Source of the DNA: Clostridia bacterium
GTDB taxonomy: Bacteria; Bacillota_A; Clostridia; Oscillospirales; CAG-272
Direction: 5' to 3'
Assembly (NCBI GenBank): GCA_017414605.1
Contig: JAFQLG010000079.1
Location: 1 to 13,376 of the forward strand
DNA length: 13,376 bases
The notes below the pieces were generated by a model. It ran no database searches and had not been told where the DNA came from. It saw only the letters and a list, made by a program, of their open reading frames with translations. Below are positions 1 through 7,139 of the stretch, piece by piece; position 1 is the first letter of the stretch, and each line of letters starts with the position of its first letter. The position numbers and the translations under genes were made by a program.

Positions 1-2
1 CC

Positions 3-350
3 GACCTCGAACCAGGCAACGGTATGCCTCTGGACGGCAGAAAGATCAAGGGCACTATACATTGGCTCTCCGCTAAATACGCACAGCCTGCAACCGTTAT
101 GCTCTACGACCGTCTTTTCAACATTGAAAACACGGCAATGGTTCCCGAGGGACAGACCTATCTCGACTTCCTTAACCCCAACTCTCTTACAAAGCTTGAC
201 GGCGCTATGGTCGAGCCCTGTCTTGCCGACGCCAAGGCCGGCGACAAGTTCCAGTTCGTGCGCGTGGGTTATTTCTGCAAGGATACCAAAAATGCCGACA
301 CCTTTAACCGCATAGTCAGCCTCAAGGACAGCTTTCCTAAAAAGGCATAA
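3..350 (+). CDS. glnS: Glutaminyl-tRNA synthetase, C-terminal part (5' truncated by window edge)
   Basis: This is the last 115 residues of glutaminyl-tRNA synthetase, the cytoplasmic class I enzyme that charges tRNA-Gln with glutamine. The reading frame is open from base 3, so the gene begins outside the window and the internal ATG at 24 is not its start. The visible part matches the anticodon-binding beta-barrel region of the family: KIKGTIHWLSAKYA near the beginning, then YDRLF, FLNPNSL, VEPCLADAKAGDKFQFVRVGYFC and a closing FNRIVSLKDSF. GlnRS is not universal in Clostridia, since many species use GatCAB instead, so its presence is a useful taxonomic trait. A terminator follows directly. 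The identification is firm; nothing can be said about the catalytic half. Confidence 0.93.
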   Translation, partial: DLEPGNGMPLDGRKIKGTIHWLSAKYAQPATVMLYDRLFNIENTAMVPEGQTYLDFLNPNSLTKLDGAMVEPCLADAKAGDKFQFVRVGYFCKDTKNADTFNRIVSLKDSFPKKA

Positions 351-360
351 ATAAGCTTAC

Positions 361-396
361 AGGGGGAGCGCAAAGGAGCGCTTCCCTTGTCTTTTT
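361..396 (+). terminator. Rho-independent terminator after glnS
   Basis: An 11-pair stem (361-371 with 378-388, including two G-T pairs) encloses a six-base loop at 372-377. The T-rich tract at 387-396 (TTGTCTTTTT) follows. It lies 11 bases after the glnS stop and 24 bases before the next gene, so it probably ends the glnS transcript. The stem is not perfect and some read-through into the downstream gene is possible, because no clear promoter is seen between the two. Confidence 0.7.
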
Positions 397-419
397 CACA
401 AAAACCAAAGGAGTATTTA

Positions 420-2057
420 ATGAAAACTCTTTATTTTGAAAATTACCGCCAAAGCTCAAACGACGCATACGACTTTTTCCGATTTTTCAAGGATATTGAG
501 GCGAAAAGCGACGTAAAAATCGTTTTTCCCAAGGACACTTACGATTTTGATCCCGATTTTTGCGCCGAGCGTTGCCTCAATCTCTCAAATCACGGCTGGA
601 ACGGATATAAGCGCATCGCTGTCGTGCTTGAAAATATGGAAAACGTGGAGCTCGACTTTTCGGGCTCAACCTTCGTCTCGCACGGCGTTATGACAAGCTT
701 TGCAATCACGAATTGTAAGAATATAACCGTAAAAAATCTCACTCTTGAATACCCCTCGTCCATGTTTTTGCAGGCGCGCGTCATTGCCCACGGCAACGGC
801 TACGTCGACCTTAAAAAAATGAATGGCAAGGAGCAATTCTACCTTGACAAACACGGTATGCTCTGTCTTGACTACTACAAAAGCACCTTCCGAGTCAATA
901 ACGGCATTGAATACCGCGCGGACACAGGCGAGATAGAGTACGGAGTTAACGACAATCCCTTCGGCGCTCGTCTTGATACCATGCGCTTTGAGGACATCGG
1001 CGGCGATATGCTCCGCCTCTACGGTGTCAAGCGTTATCCGCCAATTGATAATCTGGAGATACTCTATATCACGCCCCGCCTCGGCGCAGGCTTCTTCTGT
1101 GAGGACTCGGCCGACTTGTCTTTTGAAAATATCACAATACACGGCTGTCTCGGTATGGGCATTATCGCGCAGACCTGCCACAACGTGCATCTTGACAATT
1201 TCAATACCTTGCGCAAGGGCGACAGGTACTACACCGCCAACGTGGACGGCTCGCATTTCGTCAACTGCACGGGACTTGTCAAGGTTGAAAACTGCACCTT
1301 TGAGGGTCAGCTTGACGATGCGCTCAATATACACGGAATGTACGCGCGCATTGAGAAAAAGACCGACCGCGAGATCTTCGTTCGCGAGGTGCATGACGAG
1401 TCGCGCGGAATACGTGTCTATCGCGCGGGCGACAAGATACAGGTGGTAAACGCGCTCTCGCTCATTCCCTACACCGAAAAGACCGTTGAGGCGGCAGAAT
1501 ACATCAATCAGGACATCATGCGCCTTGTATTGAAGGAAGGCACACAAGACATATCCATTGGAGATGACGTTGAAAACCTTGACCGATTTGCCGATCTTAT
1601 CTTCCGCAAAAACACGGTGCGCAACAACCGTGCGCGCGGCATGCTTATCGCCACAAAGGGCAAGACGCTTATCGAGGACTGCTATTTTCACACCTCGGGC
1701 TCGGCAATACTATTTGAGGCGGACGGCGACTTCTGGTTTGAGTCGGGCGGCACGCGCGACGTGACTATCAGAAATAATTTCTTTGACGGTTGCAAGTATT
1801 CCACCTGGGGCTCGTCGGTTATTGCCTGTGCGCCAAGAAAAAGAGTTGAGGACGGCAAATATTTCCACAAAAAGATAGATATCGTAGATAACCGCTTCCA
1901 TATGACTATGGGATATGCCGTTCAACTTGACAATATTGAGCATGCCACTTTCAAGGGCAACACCGTGACGGCGGCAGACGGAGTTGAGCCTAAAATTACA
2001 ATCCACCACGTAGGAAGTGATGACGTGGAAACCGATATGAAAATAGAAAGGTATTAA
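420..2057 (+). CDS. GH110-like right-handed beta-helix protein (putative alpha-1,3-galactosidase family)
   Basis: A 545-residue protein built of repeated short beta-strand units typical of right-handed parallel beta-helix enzymes, such as the IDGxG-like VELDFSGSTF, NCKNITVKNLTL, SADLSFENITIHG, RDVTIRNNFF and KIDIVDNRF. The sequence resembles glycoside hydrolase family 110, whose known members remove terminal alpha-1,3-galactose (blood group B and linear alpha-Gal epitopes). The family-like segments are GMGIIAQ, the HFVNC stretch, the Asp-Asp pair D299-D300 in LDDALNIHG, and RARGMLIATKGKTLIEDC followed by GSAILFEAD. Characterised members are exported, but the N-terminus here (MKTLYFENYRQSS) carries no signal peptide or membrane segment, so a cytoplasmic location is inferred. 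The ATG at 420 is chosen because AAAGGAG lies eight bases upstream; the frame is open further 5' but only from a TTG at 387 without a ribosome site. DUF1294 follows after four bases. The fold is sure, the family probable, the substrate unknown. Confidence 0.75.
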   Translation: MKTLYFENYRQSSNDAYDFFRFFKDIEAKSDVKIVFPKDTYDFDPDFCAERCLNLSNHGWNGYKRIAVVLENMENVELDFSGSTFVSHGVMTSFAITNCKNITVKNLTLEYPSSMFLQARVIAHGNGYVDLKKMNGKEQFYLDKHGMLCLDYYKSTFRVNNGIEYRADTGEIEYGVNDNPFGARLDTMRFEDIGGDMLRLYGVKRYPPIDNLEILYITPRLGAGFFCEDSADLSFENITIHGCLGMGIIAQTCHNVHLDNFNTLRKGDRYYTANVDGSHFVNCTGLVKVENCTFEGQLDDALNIHGMYARIEKKTDREIFVREVHDESRGIRVYRAGDKIQVVNALSLIPYTEKTVEAAEYINQDIMRLVLKEGTQDISIGDDVENLDRFADLIFRKNTVRNNRARGMLIATKGKTLIEDCYFHTSGSAILFEADGDFWFESGGTRDVTIRNNFFDGCKYSTWGSSVIACAPRKRVEDGKYFHKKIDIVDNRFHMTMGYAVQLDNIEHATFKGNTVTAADGVEPKITIHHVGSDDVETDMKIERY

Positions 2058-2061
2058 AATC

Positions 2062-2370
2062 ATGCTTGAATTTATACAGAACAATCTCGCGCTCTCCGTA
2101 TTTTTGGCTTATATCGCGATAATTTCGCTTGTTTCTATCGTGGTTTGCATTTACGATAAGAAGATATCCAAGAAAAATCGCGTTGAGCTGCGCACGCCCG
2201 AAAAAACGTTGCTCATTCTCTCGGCTCTCGGCGGCAGCGTTGCAATGCTCGTTACAATGCTCATCATCCGCCACAAGACCAAGCACGTAAAATTTATGCT
2301 GGGTATTCCCGCGATAATTCTGGTGCAGGCGGCAGCCGTTTGGGCACTATTCCATTTCGGGATTTTGTGA
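2062..2370 (+). CDS. DUF1294 family small membrane protein
   Basis: A 102-residue integral membrane protein with three predicted membrane helices at about residues 8-28, 47-66 and 78-99. The cytoplasmic-type loop between the first two carries the family signature: YDKK, a basic stretch, then RTPEKTLLILSALGGS. It is followed by the RHKTKHVKF element typical of DUF1294 (YsdA-like) proteins. The function of this family is unknown. It starts four bases after the stop of the beta-helix gene, with AAAGG ten bases upstream of its ATG inside the end of that gene, so the two are probably co-transcribed and perhaps translationally coupled. DUF1294 proteins occur in many unrelated contexts, so the neighbour need not be a functional partner. 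Confidence 0.85.
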   Translation: MLEFIQNNLALSVFLAYIAIISLVSIVVCIYDKKISKKNRVELRTPEKTLLILSALGGSVAMLVTMLIIRHKTKHVKFMLGIPAIILVQAAAVWALFHFGIL

Positions 2371-2402
2371 GCATAAGGGGCGCGTGCCTGAGAGTAATAT
2401 TC

Positions 2403-2430
2403 GTAGGGCGGGGGCTTGCTCCCGCCGTAC
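2403..2430. repeat. Short GC-rich hairpin of dispersed-repeat type
   Basis: GTA-G-GGCGGG at 2403-2412 pairs with CCCGCC-G-TAC at 2421-2430 (nine pairs with one G/G mismatch) around an eight-base loop. It is not followed by a T tract, so it is a poor terminator. Short elements of this appearance scattered between genes are common in gut Clostridia genomes. That it is a dispersed repeat here is an inference, since only one copy is in the window. It lies between DUF1294 and the pheS promoter. Confidence 0.5.
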
Positions 2431-2466
2431 AATTCAAAAATAGTCAAAATATTTTTGGAAAACCTC

Positions 2467-2495
2467 TTGCACAAAGCGGCAATTAGTGATATAAT
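2467..2495 (+). promoter_or_regulatory. Sigma-70-type promoter of the pheS-pheT T-box transcript
   Basis: TTGCAC (2467-2472) and a perfect TATAAT (2490-2495) are separated by exactly 17 bases. The start point would be at about 2502, just before the conserved 5' part of the T-box leader. This spacing and the downstream riboswitch make it a confident call. Confidence 0.88.
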
Positions 2496-2501
2496 ACTTT
2501 A

Positions 2502-2791
2502 GTGTTATTAAATAAATATGTAAAGGCATTGATGAAGTCAGCCGCGTTTCAAAACGTATTCCAGAGAGTCGGTGTTGGTGTGAGCCGATATGCGCGAAAC
2601 GTGGGCATTTCCCTTCGGAGCTTGCTCGGTCAAGGTGAACTTTTGTTAGGTTCTCATATAGCCGCGCACGGTAGACACCGTTACGTGTCGCGCAAAGTGT
2701 TGGCTTTGTATATTCAAGGTCAAAATGCGGGTGGTACCGCGGAATTTTAGCTTTTCCGTCCCGATTTCCGAAAGGAAATCGGGGCTTTTTT
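2502..2791 (+). ncRNA. T-box riboswitch (tRNA-Phe-sensing leader of pheS-pheT)
   Basis: The leader contains the standard T-box landmarks in order. There is a GATGAAG start of stem I near 2530, the apical CAGAGAGTCGG...GAGCCGA region at about 2561-2588, and a candidate specifier triplet TTC (Phe) at 2609-2611 followed by CCTTCGGAGC. A stem III region lies around 2660-2700, the antiterminator T-box core GGGTGGTACCGCGG is at 2729-2742, and an intrinsic terminator follows. Uncharged tRNA-Phe should pair with the specifier by its anticodon and with the antiterminator bulge by its acceptor end, blocking the terminator and switching on phenylalanyl-tRNA synthetase. The specifier is assigned by position and agrees with the downstream genes. 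The 5' end is inferred from the promoter. Confidence 0.93.
2758..2791 (+). terminator. T-box-controlled intrinsic terminator
   Basis: A 12-pair stem (2758-2769 with 2774-2785, one G-T pair) with a GAAA tetraloop is followed by six T residues (2786-2791). It is the terminator half of the T-box switch, placed 16 bases after the antiterminator core. Confidence 0.92.
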
Positions 2792-2823
2792 GTTACCAAA
2801 GCATCCTATTAAATCCATTGTCC

Positions 2824-2951
2824 GCTTTTCTTTTGACACAGCAGGCGCAAAAGAAAAGCTAACAAAAGAAAACGCCGATAAGGAGTTTCGCTCTCTGCAG
2901 AGAGCGACCGCCGAGCGCGGCGGCTCCGCCAAGCCTTTTGGAAAAGGCTTG
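2824..2951. repeat. Block of four consecutive perfect inverted repeats in the pheS 5' leader
   Basis: Four perfect hairpins lie in 128 bases: 12 pairs (2824-2835 with 2848-2859); a perfect 18-base palindrome at 2889-2906; CCGCCG/CGGCGG with a four-base loop (2908-2923), whose 3' arm can alternatively pair with CCGCC at 2926-2930; and a 10-pair stem with a two-base loop (2930-2951). The block lies between the T-box terminator and pheS, so it would be transcribed whenever the T-box reads through. None of the stems has a T tract. The composition suggests an inserted dispersed repeat (REP- or MITE-like). A frame open from 2790 to 2972 runs across it but has no ribosome site and looks non-coding. 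Confidence 0.6.
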
Positions 2952-3020
2952 ACCGAAAACTGCCATGTTTAACCCTGTTTGTAAAATTAAATTCTATATA
3001 AATTTGAAAGGAATTTCAAA

Positions 3021-4043
3021 ATGAAGGAAACTCTTAATCGCATAAAGGCGGAGGCGCTCCAAGCCATCGCCTCGCCCGAGACCGACGACGCAGTGCTTGA
3101 AGCACTCCGAGTTAAGTATCTCGGCAAAAAGGGTGAGCTCACCGCCGTTCTTCGCGGCATGGGACAGCTCTCGCCCGAGGAAAGACCCGTTGTAGGTCAA
3201 ATAGCAAATGAAGTCAGAGCCGAAATTGAGCAGGCTATCGGTGAGAAAAAGGCGACTCTTAAGGCTGAGGCTCTTGAGGCGGCACTCGTAGCCGAAAAGC
3301 TGGACGTCACCGTTCCCGCAAAGACTCAAAAAATGGGACATCGCCATCCCCTCACTCTCGTTCAGAGAGATATGGAGGACATATTTATCGGCATGGGCTT
3401 CTCTATTGCCGAAGGCCCCGAGGTTGAGTACGATTATTACAACTTCCAGGCTCTTAATATTCCCGAAAACCATCCTGCACGCGACACGCAGGATACCTTC
3501 TATATCACCGAGAATATTCTTCTCCGTTCCCAGACCTCTCCCGTTCAGGCAAGAGTTATGGAAGTGCAGAAGCCCCCTATCCGCATAATCTCTCCCGGTC
3601 GCGTTTACCGTAGCGACGCTATGGACGCAACTCACTCGCCTCTCTTCCACCAGATGGAAGGTCTTGTAGTTGACAAGGGGATCACCATGGGCGACCTCAA
3701 GGGCATGCTTGAATCCTTTGCAAAGGTAGAATTCGGCGAGGACACGAGAATTCGCTTCCGTCCTCACCACTTCCCCTTCACCGAGCCCTCGGCTGAGGTT
3801 GACATCTCCTGCTTTATGTGCGGCGGCAAGGGTTGCCGTCTTTGCAAGGGCGAGGGTTGGATAGAAATTCTTGGCGCGGGTATGGTACACCCCAACGTTC
3901 TCCGCAACTGCGGTATCGACCCCGAGGTGTACAGCGGCTTTGCCTTCGGTATGGGCGTTGAGCGTATCGCTATGCTTAAATATCACATTGACGACATACG
4001 TCACTTCTACGAGAATGACGTACGCTTCATAGAACAGTTCTGA
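3021..4043 (+). CDS. pheS: Phenylalanyl-tRNA synthetase, alpha subunit
   Basis: The catalytic subunit of the cytoplasmic alpha2-beta2 phenylalanyl-tRNA synthetase, a class II enzyme that attaches Phe to tRNA-Phe. It has 340 residues, the usual bacterial length. Residues 1-90 form the N-terminal coiled-coil that binds tRNA. The class II core follows, with motif 2 at [19 protein letters not shown] (193-211), [16 protein letters not shown] (246-261) in the phenylalanine pocket and motif 3 at [14 protein letters not shown] (306-319). Four cysteines (C264, C267, C272, C275) form a CxxC-x4-CxxC insert like that found in many PheS proteins. GAAAGGA precedes the ATG. The gene is the first in the T-box-regulated operon; pheT follows after 18 bases. 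Confidence 0.97.
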   Translation: MKETLNRIKAEALQAIASPETDDAVLEALRVKYLGKKGELTAVLRGMGQLSPEERPVVGQIANEVRAEIEQAIGEKKATLKAEALEAALVAEKLDVTVPAKTQKMGHRHPLTLVQRDMEDIFIGMGFSIAEGPEVEYDYYNFQALNIPENHPARDTQDTFYITENILLRSQTSPVQARVMEVQKPPIRIISPGRVYRSDAMDATHSPLFHQMEGLVVDKGITMGDLKGMLESFAKVEFGEDTRIRFRPHHFPFTEPSAEVDISCFMCGGKGCRLCKGEGWIEILGAGMVHPNVLRNCGIDPEVYSGFAFGMGVERIAMLKYHIDDIRHFYENDVRFIEQF

Positions 4044-4061
4044 TGAAAGGAGATATCAAAG

Positions 4062-6461
4062 ATGAATCTTTCGCTTAATTGGCTTCACGATTTTACAAAT
4101 ACAGACGGTATCTCCACAAAGGAATACTGCGACAGAATGACCGACACGGGCTCCAAGGTCGAGTGCTACGAGACTCTCGGCGAGGATATCCAAAACGTTA
4201 AGGTCGCAAAGGTAGTCAAGATGGAGCGCCATCCCGACTCCGACCACCTCTGGATATGCCAGGTTGACATTGGCTCGGAGGTCACACAAATAGTTACGGG
4301 TGCGCAGAACGTACACGAGGGCGACATAGTCCCCGCAGCTATTCCCGTGGCTCACCTTCCCGGCGGCGTTACCATCAAGGCAGGCAAGCTGCGCGGAGTT
4401 GAGTCCTTCGGTATGCTCTGCTCCATCGCCGAGCTTAACCTCTCGCTCCACGATATGCCCGATGCCATTGAGGACGGTATCCTCATTCTCGGCAAGGATT
4501 TTGAGGACAAGGTTGGCATGGACATCAAAGAGGCGCTTATGCTTAACGACACCGTTGTTGAGTTTGAGATAACCTCCAACCGCCCCGACTGTCTTTCCGT
4601 TATCGGTCTTGCACGCGAGACGGCAATAAGCTTTGACAAGCCCTTCTCGGTTCCTGCTCCCGTTGTACGCGAGCTTTCGGACGGAGATAAGATAGACAAC
4701 TATCTTTCCGTTAAAATAAGCGCTCCCGACCTTTGCTACCGCTATGCCGCAAAGGTTGTCAAGAACGTTAAGATCGCTCCCTCGCCCCTTTGGCTCCGTA
4801 TGAGACTTCGCGCGGCGGGCGTGCGCCCCATCAACAACATCGTTGATATAACAAACTACGTTATGCTTGAATACGGTCAGCCTATGCACGCGTTTGACTA
4901 CGCAATGCTCGAGGGCTCGGCTATAAACGTTCGCCGCGCTAACGACGGCGAGAGCTTCAAGTCTCTTGACGATAAGGATCACACGCTTGACTCCTCTATG
5001 CTCGTCATCGCGGACGGCAAAAAGGCATGCGCTCTTGCGGGTGTTATGGGCGGCGCAAACAGCGAGATCAAGGACACGACCGCAACCGTTGTATTTGAGT
5101 CGGCAAGCTTTAACGGTCCTTCCGTGCGCGTAACTGCTAAAAAGAACGGAATGAGAACCGAATCCTCCTCCCGCTTTGAAAAGGGACTTGACAGTGAAAA
5201 CTGTATGGCGGGACTTCTCCGCGCTTGCGAACTCGTCCAGCTTCTCGGCGCAGGTGACGTGGTTGACGGCACTATCGACGTTTACCCCACCAAGCCCGAA
5301 ACAGTGGTTCTTCCCCTTGACGCTGACAAGATCAACCGTTTCCTTGGCGTTGAGCTTTCATACGACTACATGAAGAGCGTGCTCGAGCGCCTTGAATGTC
5401 GAGTTGACGGCGACAAGATATACGTTCCCTCCTTCCGTCAGGATCTTACCTGCATGCAGGACGTAGCCGAGGAAATTATCCGTATTTACGGCTACAATAA
5501 CATCAAATCCACCTGCATCAATGCCGAGACCACACAGGGCGGCAGAACACCCAAGCAGCAATTTGAGGTTGACTGCGAATACGCTCTGTACGGTATGGGC
5601 GCTGACCAGATACAGACGTTTTCCTTCATCTCTCCCAAGTACTACGACAAGATAAGAATGAGTGCCGACGATGCACTCAGACGTAGCGTGGTCATTTCCA
5701 ATCCTCTCGGCGAGGACACCAGCGTTATGAGAACCGTTGCTCTCCCCTCTATGCTTGAGGTCGTTGCGCGCAACGTCAACTTCTCAAACGAGGACGTTCG
5801 TCTCTTTGAGATGGCATCCGTTCATCTCCCCCCACCCGAGGAGAACGAGCTTCCCACCGAAAAGAAGGTCATCACACTTGCGGCTTACGGTAAGGACGAG
5901 GATTTCTACACGCTCAAGGGCATAGTTGAGAATATTCTCGCGCTCGCGGGCATCAAGGATGCAAAGTACGTATCAGTTGCCGACAATGCCGCATATCACC
6001 CCGGTAGATGCGCCAAGGTCTTAACGGCGGACGGACACGAGCTTGGAGTTCTCGGACAAATTCATCCTCTTACAGCTCAAAATTACGGCATCAGCGTGCC
6101 CGTTTATGCGGCAGAGCTCAGCTTTGACGACATTTGGGCAAATGCCGACACGGTTATAGATTACAAGCCTCTGCCCAAGTTCCCTGCGGTAACCCGCGAC
6201 TTCTCATTCGTTTGTGACGAGGCACTTGAGGTCGGTACTATCGCCGAGGTAATGAAGAAGGCGGCAGGCAAGCTTTGTGAGGGCGTTGCGCTCTTTGACG
6301 TATTCCGCGGCGACAAGATAGGCGCAGGAAAGAAGAGCGTTGCATTCCGCGTAACACTCCGCGCAACCGACCGCACGCTTACCGTTGAGGAAGCCGACAA
6401 GGTATCGACAAAGATACTCAAGGACCTCTCCTACAAGCTTGGTCTTAATATCAGAGGTTAA
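4062..6461 (+). CDS. pheT: Phenylalanyl-tRNA synthetase, beta subunit
   Basis: The 799-residue partner of PheS. The domains are in the normal order: an OB-fold tRNA-binding domain at about 40-150 (VAKVVKMERHPDSDHL, IVTGAQNV, LRGVESFGMLCS), and a B3/B4 domain at about 205-390 that in this family hydrolyses mischarged Tyr-tRNA-Phe. A B5 domain lies around 400-475, a catalytically inactive class II-like core at about 490-690, and a C-terminal ferredoxin-like anticodon-binding domain at about 702-799 (KFPAVTRDFSFV near its start). The length equals that of typical full-size bacterial PheT and nothing is missing. AAAGGAG stands eight bases before the ATG. The gene shares the pheS transcript and its T-box control. 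Confidence 0.97.
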   Translation: MNLSLNWLHDFTNTDGISTKEYCDRMTDTGSKVECYETLGEDIQNVKVAKVVKMERHPDSDHLWICQVDIGSEVTQIVTGAQNVHEGDIVPAAIPVAHLPGGVTIKAGKLRGVESFGMLCSIAELNLSLHDMPDAIEDGILILGKDFEDKVGMDIKEALMLNDTVVEFEITSNRPDCLSVIGLARETAISFDKPFSVPAPVVRELSDGDKIDNYLSVKISAPDLCYRYAAKVVKNVKIAPSPLWLRMRLRAAGVRPINNIVDITNYVMLEYGQPMHAFDYAMLEGSAINVRRANDGESFKSLDDKDHTLDSSMLVIADGKKACALAGVMGGANSEIKDTTATVVFESASFNGPSVRVTAKKNGMRTESSSRFEKGLDSENCMAGLLRACELVQLLGAGDVVDGTIDVYPTKPETVVLPLDADKINRFLGVELSYDYMKSVLERLECRVDGDKIYVPSFRQDLTCMQDVAEEIIRIYGYNNIKSTCINAETTQGGRTPKQQFEVDCEYALYGMGADQIQTFSFISPKYYDKIRMSADDALRRSVVISNPLGEDTSVMRTVALPSMLEVVARNVNFSNEDVRLFEMASVHLPPPEENELPTEKKVITLAAYGKDEDFYTLKGIVENILALAGIKDAKYVSVADNAAYHPGRCAKVLTADGHELGVLGQIHPLTAQNYGISVPVYAAELSFDDIWANADTVIDYKPLPKFPAVTRDFSFVCDEALEVGTIAEVMKKAAGKLCEGVALFDVFRGDKIGAGKKSVAFRVTLRATDRTLTVEEADKVSTKILKDLSYKLGLNIRG

Positions 6462-6465
6462 TGCA

Positions 6466-6678
6466 ATGTCGGAAACAGTTAGCGCAAGAACGAAAAAGCT
6501 CAATGAATACGCGGCGCGCATCAAAGCAGGCGAAACACTCTCGCCCGAGGAGATGGCAGACCGCGACCGTCTCAGAGCCGAATTTATAGCGGAATTCCGC
6601 AAAAACTTCCGTCAGCAGCTGGACAACACTGTTATTCAGTACCCCGACGGAACAAAAAAGTCGCTTAAAAAGGACTAA
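6466..6678 (+). CDS. UPF0291 (DUF896, YnzC-type) small protein
   Basis: A 70-residue soluble, charged, mostly helical protein. The N-terminal helix contains ARTKKLNEYAARIKAG, followed by LSPEEMADRDRLRAEF and the family hallmark FRKNFRQQLDNTVI, ending in a short PDGTKKSLKKD tail. This is the UPF0291/DUF896 pattern; B. subtilis YnzC is a structurally known member, and the function is unsettled. The ATG at 6466 lies four bases after the pheT stop, and an AGAGG within the end of pheT can serve as ribosome site, so translation is probably coupled. The frame is open further upstream inside pheT, but family length supports this start. A terminator follows 10 bases after the stop, making this the last gene of the pheS operon. 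Confidence 0.88.
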   Translation: MSETVSARTKKLNEYAARIKAGETLSPEEMADRDRLRAEFIAEFRKNFRQQLDNTVIQYPDGTKKSLKKD

Positions 6679-6687
6679 ATAACAATC

Positions 6688-6720
6688 AAAGGGAAAAGAC
6701 ACAAGTCTTTTCCCTTTTTT
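6688..6720 (+). terminator. Rho-independent terminator of the pheS-pheT-UPF0291 operon
   Basis: A perfect 13-pair stem (6688-6700 with 6705-6717) with an ACAA loop is followed by a run of T ending at 6720. Confidence 0.93.
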
Positions 6721-6722
6721 GC

Positions 6723-6751
6723 TTGACTTTTAACTTAAAATATACTATAAT
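6723..6751 (+). promoter_or_regulatory. Sigma-70-type promoter of the RNHCP-ruvX operon
   Basis: TTGACT (6723-6728) and TATAAT (6746-6751) are separated by exactly 17 bases. Transcription should start near 6758, about 27 bases before the first gene. A perfect seven-base inverted repeat (ACTATAA/TTATAGT, 6744-6760) covers the -10 element and the start site. It could be an operator or a by-product of an AT-rich promoter. Confidence 0.88.
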
Positions 6752-6784
6752 TTTTATAGTGATTTGAGTTTTGCGGAGGACGCG

Positions 6785-7120
6785 ATGGAAACAAAAAGAT
6801 TTTCAAAAAACGACAGCGGATTTGTGTGCGCGCATTGCGGACGCTCCGTTTTGCCGCTTGGATATACGTCGCGCAACCATTGCCCCTTTTGCCTCTGGTC
6901 TTTGCACGTTGACATAAACCCCGGCGACCGTGCCTGCGAGTGTCGCGCACCTATGGAGCCCGTTAAGGTCATAACCGACCCCAAAAAGGGCTACGTCATC
7001 ATTCACAAATGCACGGGATGCGGCGAAATTCACAGAAACAAGGCCGCCCACGAGGCATCCGAGCAGCCCGACGACTTAAAGCTGATCATCAGGCTGACAA
7101 GCTCGGAATTCAAATTTTAA
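6785..7120 (+). CDS. RNHCP domain zinc-ribbon protein
   Basis: A 111-residue protein with four cysteine pairs: C15/C18 (VCAHCG), C33/C36 (RNHCPFCL), C51/C53 (CEC) and C76/C79 (CTGCG), suggesting two zinc-binding sites. The stretch SRNHCPFCLWSLHVDINPGDR is the signature that names the RNHCP domain; the family's biochemical role is unknown. No membrane segment or signal peptide is present, so it is presumably cytoplasmic. The ATG at 6785 is preceded at four bases by CGGAGGA and lies just after the predicted transcription start. The open frame reaches TTG at 6764, but that lies upstream of the ribosome site. It is the first gene of an operon with ruvX, which follows after 19 bases. Confidence 0.87.
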   Translation: METKRFSKNDSGFVCAHCGRSVLPLGYTSRNHCPFCLWSLHVDINPGDRACECRAPMEPVKVITDPKKGYVIIHKCTGCGEIHRNKAAHEASEQPDDLKLIIRLTSSEFKF

Positions 7121-7139
7121 TTTGTGAAAAGAGATAAAA

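Noticed and set aside
666..1691. Antisense open frame of 341 codons opposite the GH110-like gene, and a similar one at 4056-4982 opposite pheT
   Set aside because: Both are shadows of well-supported sense genes; their translations show no family motif and no start signals.
2434..2799. Open frames on both strands across the T-box leader
   Set aside because: The region is explained by promoter, T-box and terminator; the frames lack ribosome sites and cover the riboswitch structure.
2790..2972. Possible 60-codon ORF between the T-box and pheS
   Set aside because: It begins inside the terminator T tract, has no ribosome site, and runs across four hairpins. The open frame is a by-product of the repeat block.
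2994..4004. Long antisense open frame (336 codons) opposite pheS
   Set aside because: It mirrors pheS, which has every class II motif, and results from codon usage on the sense strand. It has no ribosome site or recognisable domain.
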